Source: Pochonia chlamydosporia 170 (Eukaryota > Ascomycota > Sordariomycetes > Hypocreales > Clavicipitaceae). Taken from it: 64,000 bases of DNA. Shown here in pieces: positions 22,713-33,740 of this stretch. Positions within the stretch are counted from its first letter, which is position 1. Each line of letters begins with the position of its first letter. Under the pieces are notes generated by a model. That model was not told the DNA's origin. It did not search any database and saw only the letters and a program-made list of their open reading frames with translations. The DNA is taken from positions 992,001 to 1,056,000 of the forward strand of contig NW_019154043.1 in the NCBI RefSeq assembly GCF_001653235.2, given 5' to 3'. Both the position numbers and the translations under genes were made by a program.

Positions 22713-23812
22713 ACTCTTGGAGTGAAGGCGACAGAGCCAAAGGAAGAACAGAAAAGTTGGCAATGCTAGCTGCCATTGATGGGAGCAGATACACACATGT
22801 CACTCGTTTTATATATCGGCCCATCAGCATACCTGTCGATATCTGCTACAGCGGTAGGTGAGTTGCGGAGAAGTCGGCATTGTGGACTCGTACCCCAGAT
22901 TACAAGGATCGCGATAACACGGAAATGCCAATGTTGGGGTAGAGGGTGGTAGGTGGCCGGAAATCGTGGAATTCCGTCCACGTGATCATCTTGGAGGGAA
23001 GCTGTGACGGCCATGGACTCGGAGGCTGAAAATATTGGATAAACGGTAGACGGACACGGAAAATGGATAATGTGAAATGGCCAATGGAAGGCGTTGAGCA
23101 ACCCAATATCGAGCGGAGATGTGTGCAACTCCGCCCGGGCAATCATGGCTTATGATAACTACACCGAGCTACGAGTTGTGGAATCAATGGATGAACGAGT
23201 TTTATGCCAAAACTAGGTTATGGTAGCCGCAGTATCATCGAACTTGGCATGAAACTGAGGCCATACTGTGCGACAGCAGGAGTATCAGTTATCGGTACCA
23301 CTGAAGTCAACCACGTACCATGTCGTTTTGCTGTGCCCAGACCCCTTGTTAGTGGTCATCGGCGAGGCTATAAATGCCAAAATGGCTGTAGTTCTTGTTT
23401 CATATTGCATGCGGCTTCTGTCGGTATCCCATAAGCCGGAAACATGGTCCGCTGTGGCAATGTGTCGAACTCTGAGTCGTAGTATCACAACCTTTCCACA
23501 ACAGTCTGAGTACTTCAGAGCTTAACAATCATCAAGCAGCTATTACGCATCTTAGGTGATCGGGCTTCATAATATTTCTGCGATTACTGGTCCAACCATC
23601 ACCGAGCAGACTGATTGTGTTCATCAATGCAGCACAGATCATGCACCTAGCTGCTCATAGCCAATGAGGTGCCTCAAGTAGACCGAATTAGGAAGTTCTC
23701 CTTTGTCCTGTCATGCAACACCAACGCTTAAGATTTTCACGGACATTTTCTGACATTCAGCTGCTAGAGAACTCCTCCACTTAGCTTATTGTATTGGATT
23801 ACACCCACAAGC
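22713..23812. other. Intergenic region between MFS transporter promoter and regulator 3' end
   Basis: 1.1 kb upstream of the transporter. Contains several CGGAAA words (22920, 22958, 23437), of which 22958-22976 and 23437-23451 are CGG...CCG inverted pairs. No coding region supported. Confidence 0.5.
22958..22976. promoter_or_regulatory. CGG-N13-CCG inverted site upstream of the MFS transporter
   Basis: CGGAAATCGTGGAATTCCG: outer CGG and CCG are inverted half sites of the kind bound by Zn2Cys6 dimers, with flanking AAA/TT also nearly symmetric. It lies about 245 bases before the transporter start. A closely similar element is present between the regulator and the FAD oxidase (26075-26094). 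Confidence 0.4.
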
Positions 23813-25978
23813 TTAGAAAACGCCTTCCAACACCGTCTGCGAAAAGAAGCCGTCAAGGAATGGACCATCGAACCCATCAAAAGGCCGGTTTAAGAACATA
23901 TCCATGCTTTCATCATCGAGAGGTCGGCTTACAGGAGGGTCAATGAGCGGATGCATATACTGAGTGGTGACGTGCAGTGTGGCATTCGGCGAGGGAGGAT
24001 GACTATGCTCAAATTTTGCGTTGGACTCAGCTTGTGAAACGGTTGATGGGAAGCTAGGGCAAAGAAGCCCCCAGATGAGATCTGGTTGAAAGCGGATTGT
24101 GGTGCTCTGTGCACCCGTCTCATCTCGCTGGCCACTTAAGCTCCTCAGTTCTTGAAGGATTTTTAACTGCAGTAATAAGGTCAGTTCAATTGTTCCCAAG
24201 ATCGTTGGGACGGCAACTCACCCCACCAGCAATGTGCGGCCACTGCAATGACAGCGTCCGCAGGAACGATTCGAACAGCTCAAGATTTTGCCGTGCTTTT
24301 TGAGCGACTTGCTCATCACGGGCAAACTGGAATATCCAGGGCACGGTGGCGGTCGCCGCGACTGCTGATCCTAATAGCGGATCATACATCTCAAACGATG
24401 CGCCTTGAACCATTTGTATCAGACGCGCAACCCATTCATAGTTGAATAGAGCTTGGTCCACAGCCTTTTGTAAGTAAGAGCCCGGTTGGGTCTTTGCATT
24501 GCTTCCACGAAGAGCAAATAACTGTACAAATGGGTTATCCAAAGCCGCCTTGGATGCATGGTATAAAATTTCCATTGTCAGCCAGGGCATCCAGTATTCT
24601 CGCCTCTCATAAATTTCCGATATTGGTCGATCGGGAAATGAGGCACGTCTGAGCATGTGCAAGCTCGAGACTCGTACTTCGAATTCATAAAATGCCACCC
24701 CTAGTCTTGCATGTCGCGAAGTATTTGACCATGGGCAGTCAACAAGGCCGCACCGAACATCCTGGAGGTATGCCACGATGTCACCCCAAATTGATATGAG
24801 CTCCAAGCAGTTGGCGTTGATGCCTAGATCTGGACTGTTTCCATCTTGTTGGACATTGCTAGACAAGTCGGGGCAATGGCTTCTTGCAACAGTGTACGGC
24901 TCTATGGGACCTGGGGCTTCAGGGCTCTGTGGGAACTTGGGTCGGCCAAGCTTTTGTACGGGGGTGACCAGGTTTGGGGTGAAGGTTTTCTCTAGAACGA
25001 AGATACTCCAGTGACATCTTGAGATGGCGTCTCTACTATGTGGTGGAATGGGTGCACCGCGGGACTGAGACAAGCGTAGCGCTTCTAATCTCGCTGCCGC
25101 CCCGATCGTCATCCACGCTCGATTGTATTCACCATCTGCGGGACTGTTAGTGCATTGCAGAGGGGATTGTGAACAAGTGGGATTGCTTCAAATGGGAACT
25201 AACCGAGTATCTCGCAAAGCGCCAACAGACACAGCGACTGCAATACTTCTATCCGGATAACACCTTCTGCGCATAGTTCCTGAACCACGCCTCTAGAAGC
25301 TGTTGTGTAAAGATCAATGGCTTCAGATTCGCTCCCAGAGTAGAATGCATGAGATGAAAAGTGGAGAGTTAGAGCGAGAAAGCTCCATCGAAGATAGTAA
25401 GGAAACACACGCAGCTGGTCTTTCAGCTGGTGTGGATCAAATAAAGGTGCTGGTTGAAAGTAGATTCTATCCCGGTAGGTCCTCGCAAGGTGTTCCAGAG
25501 CTTCTGCTGATGGCTCTGGATCATCAGGTCGCCTGGAAGCGTTGTGAGATGACAGCGCCAATGCTTGAAGGCCAGCACATACCAGCTATCGTATTCCAGA
25601 GGTATCAAGTTGGTATTTGGTGCTCCATAGTCACCAGATATATTTGTGCTGTGGATGAAGCTGTCAACTCTTCTGCATACTCCGCGTATAATTATGAACG
25701 TGTTGGGGACGACAAAGGTGACTCACCTGTCAACGTCGAGGGAAGCTGGTAACGAGCTGTCTGTCTGATTTCGAGGGAGATATACACAAGATTGATTCAA
25801 CCGACGACAGAAAGAACAACTTGGCTTCTCAGCCGGGCATTTGACCTTCTTGTGTCTGTCATCCGATAAGTTTTAGTCAATGGATCACAGTAGCAGATGT
25901 ATGGGCGGCATACCTACACCGCTCACACGAGCGACGGATTCGACGTCTTTTGAGTGGAGGTACCTGTGCTCGCTTCAT
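23813..25978 (-). CDS. Zn2Cys6 transcription factor of the FAD oxidase/MFS cluster
   Basis: Six exons give 626 residues: 25914-25978, 25727-25855, 25583-25672, 25204-25532, 24222-25135 and 23813-24166. Exons 1-2 encode the zinc cluster RRSCERCRHKKVKC then CSFCRRLNQSC, spaced C-x2-C-x6-C-x6-C-x2-C-x6-C, preceded by a basic KRRRIRR. The fungal_trans region spans about residues 130-480, with RAWMTIGAAARLEALRL near residues 205-225 and a central conserved segment after it. The C-terminal 120 residues are acidic and Pro/Phe-rich (DDESMDMFLNRPFDGFDGPFLDGFF), suited to activation. Introns are short and canonical. It starts 420 bases from the divergent FAD oxidase, and the MFS gene is next on its own strand; this arrangement is typical of a pathway-specific regulator. 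Confidence 0.88.
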
Positions 25979-26397
25979 TTTTACACCTCACAGTCTCATT
26001 CATGCATAAATGACAAGGCAAACTAAGAGTCCTGTTGGGTTTGAGTGATTCATGTATCAAATCCGAGGCGGGGCCGGAAAACCCGCGATTTCCGTCTCCA
26101 CTTTTTGCCAGAACTTCCGGTCTTGGAGGTCACACGTCACGGACTTTTGTCTTTTCCGGACTAGACGTTGAATCAAGCAGCTTAAGTGGATTGACAGCAC
26201 GGAAAATCACATATTCAAATTCTGTAGGCAGCCTATTTTATTCTTTGAAGTGGACCGGCATATGGCACTTTAGAAGATCCAATAGGTAACTGTGTAGGCT
26301 CTCCACCCACTACGAGATATAAGAGGAACAAGGACGAACACGGTTGTTGCAATCTCCTACATGTTGAGATCGCGCTTCACCCCGAACACGCTACAAA
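25979..26397. promoter_or_regulatory. Shared divergent promoter of regulator and FAD oxidase
   Basis: 419 bases serving both genes. It is rich in CGG/CCG words, including the inverted pair at 26075-26094 and TTCCGG at 26115 and 26155. An ATATAAGAGG-like TATA element occurs near 26317, about 80 bases before the oxidase ATG. Confidence 0.55.
26075..26094. promoter_or_regulatory. CGG-N14-CCG inverted site in the divergent promoter
   Basis: CGGAAAACCCGCGATTTCCG has six-base inverted arms CGGAAA and TTTCCG. The same arms occur before the MFS gene with one base less spacing. A candidate site for the adjacent Zn2Cys6 regulator. Confidence 0.45.
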
Positions 26398-27748
26398 ATG
26401 GCCCGGATATCATCCACCGATAAACCCTTAATAATTGTCGGCGCGGGTGTCTTTGGACTTGGCCTCGCATATGAGCTTGCTGCTAACAGAGGATACACCA
26501 ATGTTACCGTCCTTGACCGATTCGTCCCTCCGGTCCCTGACGGCAGTAGTGTTGACGTTTCACGCGTGATCCGCGCCGAATATGCAGATTCATTTTATGG
26601 ATCGCTCGCGGTGGACGCCATGAAAGAATGGCGAAGCAACCCGGACTGGTCATCACATTTCTACGACTCGGGCTTTGTGATGCTGTCTTCCAGCCGGGAT
26701 CACCCATATATAAGTCAATGCCGCTCGCAACCAGTGGAAGTTTTTGAATCCCATGGAGCAGAAGAAAAGGTCAAGAGCCTGTATCCGGGAGTACAAGCCC
26801 AATTCAACGGCATGACGGCTGTGCACAACACACTTGGTGGATGGGCCGATGCTCGGGCCGCGGTTCAAGGTCTTGCAGAACGATGCAGTTTGGCTGGGGT
26901 TTCATTCCTCACAGGAAACGCAGGAACAGTGACCTCACTCATAACGGAAGGTTCAAGGGTTACGGGTGTTGAGACTGGCGCGGGAAGCAAGCTCTATGCC
27001 GACTGTGTTGTTCTCGCAACAGGCGCTTGGACAAACCGCCTTGTCCCAGATTTCAATCTCAGTCTCCTAGCTACAGGGCAGCCGGTCGGATTCATACAAC
27101 TCACCCCCGAGGAAGCCAAGCGACTTAGCGCGATGCCAGTTATGATAAACTTTGATACTGGAGTCTTCTGTTTCCCGCCCACGCCAGGCAGTAATATGCT
27201 GAAACTGGCTCGGCATGGCTTCGGCTTTGCTACACGAGTGACAACCGTGGACGATCGCGTAATATCGTCTCCGAAACTTCAAGAAAACAATGCGGCGTCA
27301 CATTACTTACCCGAAGATGCTGAAGAGTCCCTACGAGACGGAGTTCGTCTCTACTTTCCTGAATTTGCGGATCGCCCGTGGGCACGGCTAAGAATGTGCT
27401 GGTATACGGATACGCCCAAGGGAGACTTTGTTGTCGACTACCACCCAAAGGTCGAAGGCTTGTTCTTGGCTACCGGTGGATCTGGCCAGTGAGTACACAT
27501 ATATTATGCAGTTCTCATTGCATTGCGGTTAGACTACAGTACTAACTCTTGGTAGTGCGTTCAAGTTCTCACCCGTTCTCGGCAAACACATTGCCGACTG
27601 CTTTGAGAACAAAGCTTCCCAATCTCTGCGGAATAAGTGGGCAGCAAGATTACCGGATCTTAGTCTTACCGAGTATTTGCAAGGAGACGGAAGTCGAGCT
27701 GGGCCGCCCATGAGGGTAGTGACACAACAAGAGCAGGCGAGGTTGTAG
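26398..27748 (+). CDS. FAD-dependent amine oxidase (fructosyl-amino acid / sarcosine oxidase family)
   Basis: Two exons, 26398-27488 and 27556-27748, give 427 residues of the DAO fold (PF01266). The N terminus LIIVGAGVFGLGLAYELA is the dinucleotide-binding GxGxxG motif, followed by an Asp-ending strand (VLDRF). The segment VPDGSSVDVSRVIRAEYAD is typical of fungal fructosyl-amine and sarcosine/pipecolate oxidases, and the joined exons give GGSGHAFKFSPVLG, the conserved C-terminal flavin contact. These enzymes oxidise a secondary amine or Amadori product with O2, making H2O2. Which substrate is used cannot be settled from motifs; deglycation of fructosyl amino acids is one option. The last residues are not a clear peroxisomal SKL (they end QEQARL; ARL is a permitted PTS1-like tripeptide). 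The gene is divergent from a Zn2Cys6 regulator. Confidence 0.88.
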
Positions 27749-27803
27749 ATTTTTGCATTTACATAGGCTGAGAATATAACGTGTACACTATGTACGTACA
27801 GAT

Positions 27804-27827
27804 CAGACAGAATCTGGGAGGCGCTGT
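27804..27827. repeat. Dispersed repeat, copy 1 (24 bases identical to 41146-41169)
   Basis: CAGACAGAATCTGGG continuing to GGCGCTGT is identical at both places; similarity continues weakly for about 25 bases to the right with C/T differences. Here it lies just after the broken ABC transporter gene. Confidence 0.7.
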
Positions 27828-27860
27828 CCTCCTCAACGAATCTGCGCAATATCACACCTC

Positions 27861-28091
27861 TTACCTTAGTTTGGTGACGATATCCTGTTCCCTGCTTTGA
27901 ACAACCATGTCGTAAAACGCCCCCTGTTTGGCAAACAATTCCCGAGGGTTGCCAGTCTCCAGCACTTGCCCAGAGCTCAGCACAACAACCTGATCGTAAT
28001 CCACACTTGTGCGCAACCTATGTGCGATGGTGACCAAGCAGATTCCCTGACTTCTCGCGTCGGAAAGCTCCCATGCACAAGCTCTAGAGGA
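27861..28091 (-). pseudogene. ABC transporter, C-terminal end of the last nucleotide-binding domain
   Basis: A 76-codon open stretch ends at 27861. It reads ICLVTIAHRLRTSVDYDQ followed by VVVLSSGQVLETGNPRELFAKQGAFYDMV: the H-loop His (IAHRL) and the usual closing strand and helix of the second nucleotide-binding domain of ABCB/ABCC exporters. Just upstream a TAA (28094-28092) is in frame, and none of the Walker A, signature or Walker B motifs is found in the next 700 bases. It is therefore a truncated relic of a multidrug or metabolite exporter. It may once have belonged with the MFS/oxidase group. Confidence 0.75.
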
Positions 28092-28187
28092 TTACGTGGA
28101 TACGGTGGCCAATGACACATCATTCTCAACAAGTACGATGGCCATGAAATGGAAGGAATGTTGGCACCATAATTAGTAAGACCCTAT

Positions 28188-28793
28188 TCAATATATTCTT
28201 AATGTTTGAAACTGACTCAAGCCAATGAGGCGATGTAACCATGCAATCTTCATGTTGTCACACAAAGTCATAGTGACCAGGTCTAAGATTTGTGGTGGTG
28301 AAACAAGAAGGACGAATCCGACCAGAATATACGTGCCTCTCTGTATATCTTCCCTCAGAATAAGTGGAAAGCTTACAATCGACACTAGAACAACAGCATC
28401 CCCGACCTGGGAACCTTCAGGGCCGTTGCAGACATCCAAAAGATTTGTTTTCCAGGTGAGAAACAAGGTCCGTGACTTCTTTGACAAGCCATTGCAAATC
28501 TTGATGTGCATCAAAAGGCAGCTTGGTTGGGCCTTAAGAGCGGCCATGGCACTGGCAGGTGACTGATCTGCAGTTCGTATCATAATTGACCACCATTTGA
28601 AGAAACATGATTTCTCCACGGGAGTTAGGTTGGAGGCATTGAGAAACAGTTTCATCTTCTCCAAAGGCCGGGCATACGCCTTCTGAAGTAATATTTCTTC
28701 CCAGTATCTTGGATGTCGTCGTACCAAGGCATGGACACTTGATATATTGTGACAGTGTAGCAGACAGCTTGTGGATCTAACTCTCTTCAACAT
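28188..28793 (-). CDS. Hypothetical protein, doubtful
   Basis: A 201-codon frame overlaps the last 17 bases of the NLR gene on the same strand and continues past it. It contains two hydrophobic stretches near residues 131-147 (GDAVVLVSIVSFPLILR) and 153-170 (TYILVGFVLLVSPPQILD) and no recognised domain. It has no room for its own promoter unless that lies inside the NLR gene. It may be a chance frame, the remains of a gene, or an alternative 3' exon of the NLR. Confidence 0.25.
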   Translation of the reverse strand: MLKRVRSTSCLLHCHNISSVHALVRRHPRYWEEILLQKAYARPLEKMKLFLNASNLTPVEKSCFFKWWSIMIRTADQSPASAMAALKAQPSCLLMHIKICNGLSKKSRTLFLTWKTNLLDVCNGPEGSQVGDAVVLVSIVSFPLILREDIQRGTYILVGFVLLVSPPQILDLVTMTLCDNMKIAWLHRLIGLSQFQTLRIY

Positions 28794-31700
28794 CCTGGGC
28801 TTCTGGAACTCCCGTCTCCCCTCGCGTTATGTTCCCGCTCTTGGGCGGAACAAGCACCTCTTTCTCTGTCCTATGAGGACTAAAAGAATTGGGCTTCAAA
28901 GCAGTTTCGCCACCTAAAGCGGTACCAACAAGGAAATCATCCCGGGGCGGTGTCTCCGCCGTTGGGCCAGGCGGAATTGATGAAATTTGACCAGAGTTTG
29001 TACCGGTCTCAGCTGAGAAAATAGACGACTTCGTCGCTGTCATAGCCTCTTGGTCAAACAATCCCGTACTCCAAGTAGAATTCCCGAAAATGAAGACAGA
29101 TCCTTTGGACGCTGGGTTGGTCGATGGAGTAGGTAGTGGCAAAGGTTTTTGTTGTGCGAGACCCTCGTCTTTCAGAGACGGAAAAAGCTTTCCTGCAGGC
29201 CACCTCTCACTGCTTGTAAACAGAGTTGACTTGGGCGCCCGTGTTGCTGTAGCCAAAGACGGAAAACGCTTTCCTGCAGGCCACCTCTCAGTGGTTGGAA
29301 AAAGAGTTGATCTGGGCGCCCGTGTTGTTTTACCCGGAGACGTTGTAGAGTCTTTAATTCCCAAGCTTTGTAGTCTTTCTGTAGTACGGGTGACAGTTTC
29401 AGTGACCAAAACAGATTTTAGGTCTGTTGATTTCTTCCCAGTCGGTGTGCTTGCAACCGAGTCCGGAAAAGCGGTACTTCCCGACATTGGTGTCAGTGCG
29501 GCAGGATCGTCTCTTTGGCGAACTGGAAGTATACCATTGTCGGCGTCGGCGTCTCCGCTGGCATCTTTGTACGCATCGTTCTCGTCACCATGATTATCCT
29601 CATAAGTTTCGTCACCACCATCGTCCTCATGAGCTTCCTCACCATAATCGTCCCCATAAGGCTCGTCAACATCATTATCGTCATCAGTCTCCTCAAAATC
29701 ATAGTCCTCATCAGTCTCCTCACAATCATAGTCCTCATCAGTCTCCTCATCAGTCTCCTCATCAGTCTCCTCACCAGTCTCGCTATTATCCGCCGCATCA
29801 TCATTCTCTATAACGTCCCCGTAGTTATGCGCCAGAAGTAGCAGGTTAGCAGCCACCGCGTGCCCATGTTCAACTGCATGCCGTAGCGGAGTCCATCCGT
29901 TGCTGTCCATCGAGTTCGCATCAACTCCAGCTCTCGCGAGAAGCAGTTTTATTGCCCCTTTAAACCCCCTACCTGCTGCCCATGATAATGGTGTCCGGCC
30001 ATCGTTATCTTCCAGATCGGGGCAAATTTCCGCCTGGGCGAGCAATATAGTAATGACCATGTCATGCCCGTTCCCTGCAGCCCATGATAGAGGAGTTCTG
30101 CCATCGTTATCTTTCATGTTAAGACTGGCGCCACGTGTAAGTAGCATCTCAACAATCTGTGTGTGGCCATTTCCTGCTGCAAATGATAGCAGCGTTCGAC
30201 CACTATAATTATCCTTTGAGTTTAAGTCGGTGCTGCCCCGTGTCAGTAGCGCCTCTGTAATTTCCCTTTGGTCTTGTACAACAGCCCATGATAGTGGCGT
30301 AAGCCCGTAATGATCTCTGGATCCAGGGTCGACGTTTTCATTCGCAAGCAGTAGTTTTGCAGTCTTCTCCCAACGCCATGGAACCCAGGGGTCACTCGCT
30401 TGACCCGCGGCCCAGGATAATGCTGTTCGGCCATCGGTATCCTTCGAATCTGGATCAACATTCTTTTGAGCAAGCAGCACCTTTGTCGTCTCCTCTCTCC
30501 CTTGGCCCGCGGCCCACGATAACGGTGTTCGGCCATCCACGTCCTTGAAGTCCGGATTGACGTTATCGTTGCTGACTAGCAACTGCGTAATTGATCCATG
30601 CCCGTTCCCTGCTGCCCATGATAATGGTGTCCGGCCGTACGCGTCCTTCGCATCCAAGCTAATCTCATGTTTAGTGAGCAGCAGCTGTACTACATCCTTA
30701 TGCCCATTCCCTGCCGCACACGACAATGGCGTTCGACCCGCCCCGTCTTTCGGCTCCAAGTCTACTCGGCCCATTGTGAGCAACAGTTTCACTATTGCTG
30801 TTCCCCCATTGTGTGCTGCCCACCACAGAGGAGTTTTGCCGTCGTCATCTTTGGAATCAGGGTTGATGTCTTTCTGGGCTAAGAGTAGCTGCACCACCGT
30901 TTCGTGTCCTTTCCTTGCCGCGATAGACAGCGGCGTTTGACCACGTCTGTCTGCTGAATCTGGATCGACCTTGCTGCTGGCAATGAGCAGCTGCACCACT
31001 GCTGTGTGCCCGTTCCGCGCTGCGAAACACAACGGTGTCCGATCGTACCAGTCTCTCGACTCCATTGCATTGTTGTTGAGCAGATGACTCGTTGCTTTCT
31101 CGATCCCAAAGTATGCTGCCAGATGCAATCCCGTCATTTTTGTGCGAGTTGATGGGTAAAGAGGCCGTTCCAAGTATGGCATTGAGGCTGCGATTACCTG
31201 GCTCGATGCCTGAACTTGCTTTTCCCGTTCGAGGAAGTCAATAACCTCTGGAATTGAAGTCGAACACTTGAGAGCATGATGCCCCCAGTACTGCGACGCG
31301 TAGTTGTAAAGTTTGTTCAGTCGCAACCGTTCTCTATACTCATCGTCGTTTACACAATACCCACTTTCGAAATTATCGAAGGACAGGTACGTAACGCAAG
31401 TCCTTGCGATATCGTGCTCTGCGTTTGGAAACCACCTCGCCTGAGTGCGCTCAAAGTATTGCTGCGTCGTGTAGTGGACTAGTCTGACAATGCCGCTTTC
31501 CTCATCAATTGTGACTAAACCAGCACACGGGGACACCAAGTCTTCTACTCGGCATACATTGTCTTCATCAAGCCGGGATCCCTCAGCTTCGACAGCAAGT
31601 GCATGTTCAAGTTCAAACGTCGTCAGGGGCCTCTTGGCGCAGGTGATCCAAGAGAGGACTCGCTTCGCAACTGGACCTTTGATTCTCTCCATGGCGTGCT

Positions 31701-33740
31701 CATATGCACAATCATAGGCCTCAGAGCCGGTTGGGAGTTTTCTTAAAGCAGTGCGTAGAGCCTTTAGCGACATTTTCTCCCTCAAGGAATCAAGATGAAG
31801 CTGCGCTAGTAAAAACCTACAAGTCATAAGCAGTGAGCATCTAGAGCAGGCGAAGTGACATACATCCCATCCACTGCTGTTATAATTCCGGTCTTTATTT
31901 CGTCTTGAAGCTCCGGATTGCGAAGCACCCAATCCGGAAACTGCAACATGCGGTCAGCCAAGCAGGCCTGCACGTCTTGATTGCTTGCCCGGATTTCCAA
32001 TGTCATGGCTTCCTCAAAATTTTCGGTAATTTCAGGGATAAGCCTCGAAGTTGCCAAGAATTTTGCTCCTTGCTTAGCTTGGAGGCTGAAAATCTCTGAT
32101 AGGAATCTCGCCCGGCAGCCGTCGGCCGCTTGACATTCATCAAGCGCATCGACGACGACAAAGATGTTTGAAAACGTGGAAGTCACCAACTGGAGAGTTG
32201 TCGATATTTCGGCGAAAGATGGTCGCGTTCGCTTCTTTTCATGACGCGAGTAAAGAGCCCTCACGCTCTCTGGTAATGGGGACTGCCTCTGGCTTAATTG
32301 TTTCAGTAGACTTGCGAGTAAGTCTTCGGCTTTCTGTTCGTGCTGTCGCCGAAAGTTGCAATAGAGATAGGCAACTCCAATACTATCCTCGTTTTGAAAT
32401 CGAGTGGTGAGCTCTTCGACCACCAATGCTGTCAAGATTGTTTTCCCCGCCCCTGGCATGCCTGGACAGAACAACGTCAGTTCGTCATTGTCAGTTTTAA
32501 GCCATGATTGATACTCCGCGGAATCAATAAGCCACTTCCTAGTTCCTGGTTGCTGTCTCCTGAGATAGTCGGTCTGATGCGGGGCATAGTCCACTGGCGT
32601 AAGCCAGTTTAGAATGGCTTCGTGCTCTTGGTCCCCCACAAGTTTGTCCAGTCCGTTTGACATGACGTTAATTTCGTTTTGGATGCCTGCCACATCGTAT
32701 TAGCGAACGTATTGAGTTTGGATGATCATTCTGGCTCCTTTGGCTGACTAACCTGAGAGAACGTCACTGAGTCTCGCCTGATCCTCGACCTTACGGGGAG
32801 AAATTTGAGAAAGTAGGTCTTTGGCGTACGCAGCCGCTGCCATTGCTGCATAGCCTTGCCATTTTTTATTCTTATGAGAGTCCGAGTAGTCGCATATGCC
32901 GCGAATAACCAGACAGGGAAAGCGGTTCATTAGCGAGGCGGCTTCCATCTCAAAACATAAGACGTTCTTCTCCGCTGCTAGCTTGTCCCTGGCCACGGCA
33001 TCTTTCATTAACTGGCTTCCAGATGCAATAAGACCGTAGTGAATGACCGGGTTATCTTCACCTTTAGCCCTTTGACGTCGTAAAATAAGATTTGATTGGC
33101 TATCACCACAAGTAGCCGCACAGTCTGATTTATTGTCCGGAGGATGCACAAAGTCGCTTCGATAGAGCCTATCGCTGTTTTGGTCTGGTCGTTGGTAACT
33201 CCCTCGTAACCTTGGTGTAGTCGTGAAAACGTTATAGATAGCTTCGTTAAGCTGATGGCCATGCTCCTGATATTCAGCTTTAAGGCTGCTTATAGCCGCC
33301 AGCAGGAGTCTGGGAGGCTGATTAAGGAATCCTGTCATATGAAAATCTTGATCTTGAATGGATTTACCAAAGTCATACTGCAATACACCACTGTTTCCAT
33401 TGCGAGGTCTACTGACAACAAGATCACCTAGACGAATGTCATGCTTTTCAGTCGGCGCGCCACCGCCAATCCCAACCATCAGGGTAAATCGGATGTTTGG
33501 GAAGCTATTCAGCATATCATCTTCCACGCTAGCCGCTGCGGCTATTCCATATTCGCCGTCAGGCAATGTGGCGATGACGACATTATGTTTTCCCACTTCG
33601 CCTAGTGTGTATACGTTATCATCGTGAGGGGACAGATACTCGACCGGCTCGTGTTTCTTGTCGAGAAAAGCGCGCGCGGCGACGTATTCGGTACTTATGG
33701 CGCATATCCAGCCCACTGTGTAGTCGTGAGGATTCGACAT
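28777..33740 (-). CDS. NLR-type protein: nucleoside phosphorylase-like, NACHT, ankyrin repeats
   Basis: Three exons (32753-33740, 31864-32686, 28777-31816) join in frame to 1616 residues. Order: PNP_UDP-like domain at 1-320 ([21 protein letters not shown] at the start, MVGIGGGAP, and near the end [10 protein letters not shown] and [11 protein letters not shown]); NACHT with Walker A GMPGAGKT at 405-412 and Walker [11 protein letters not shown] at about 505-514; a helical region to about 830; thirteen ankyrin repeats at about 832-1270, several nearly identical ([14 protein letters not shown]); an acidic TDEE-rich tract at about 1275-1365; and a Ser/Thr/Pro tail. This is the classic fungal NLR plan: an N-terminal effector domain, an oligomerising ATPase and a fast-evolving repeat sensor. 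Known roles are in non-self recognition and cell death; phosphorylase-like N-domains may act on nucleotides or nucleosides. No frameshift breaks it, so it looks functional. Confidence 0.93.
29177..29338 (-). repeat. 81-base tandem duplication in the NLR tail
   Basis: Two in-frame copies starting at 29177 and 29258 encode the paired units [20 protein letters not shown] and [20 protein letters not shown] plus FPSL. Period 81 bases, 27 residues. Confidence 0.85.
29660..29790 (-). repeat. Low-complexity repeat coding Thr-Asp-Glu-Glu in the NLR
   Basis: On the plus strand CAGTCTCCTCAT recurs in 12-base steps at about 29735-29775, after longer 27-base steps to its left. All lengths keep the frame. 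It encodes runs of TDEE and is a likely site of length variation between strains. Confidence 0.8.

Noticed and set aside
29493..29841. Plus- and minus-strand frames rich in Arg/Met, His/Pro or Ile/Val over the acidic tract
   Set aside because: Low-complexity shadows of the TDEE repeat of the NLR gene.
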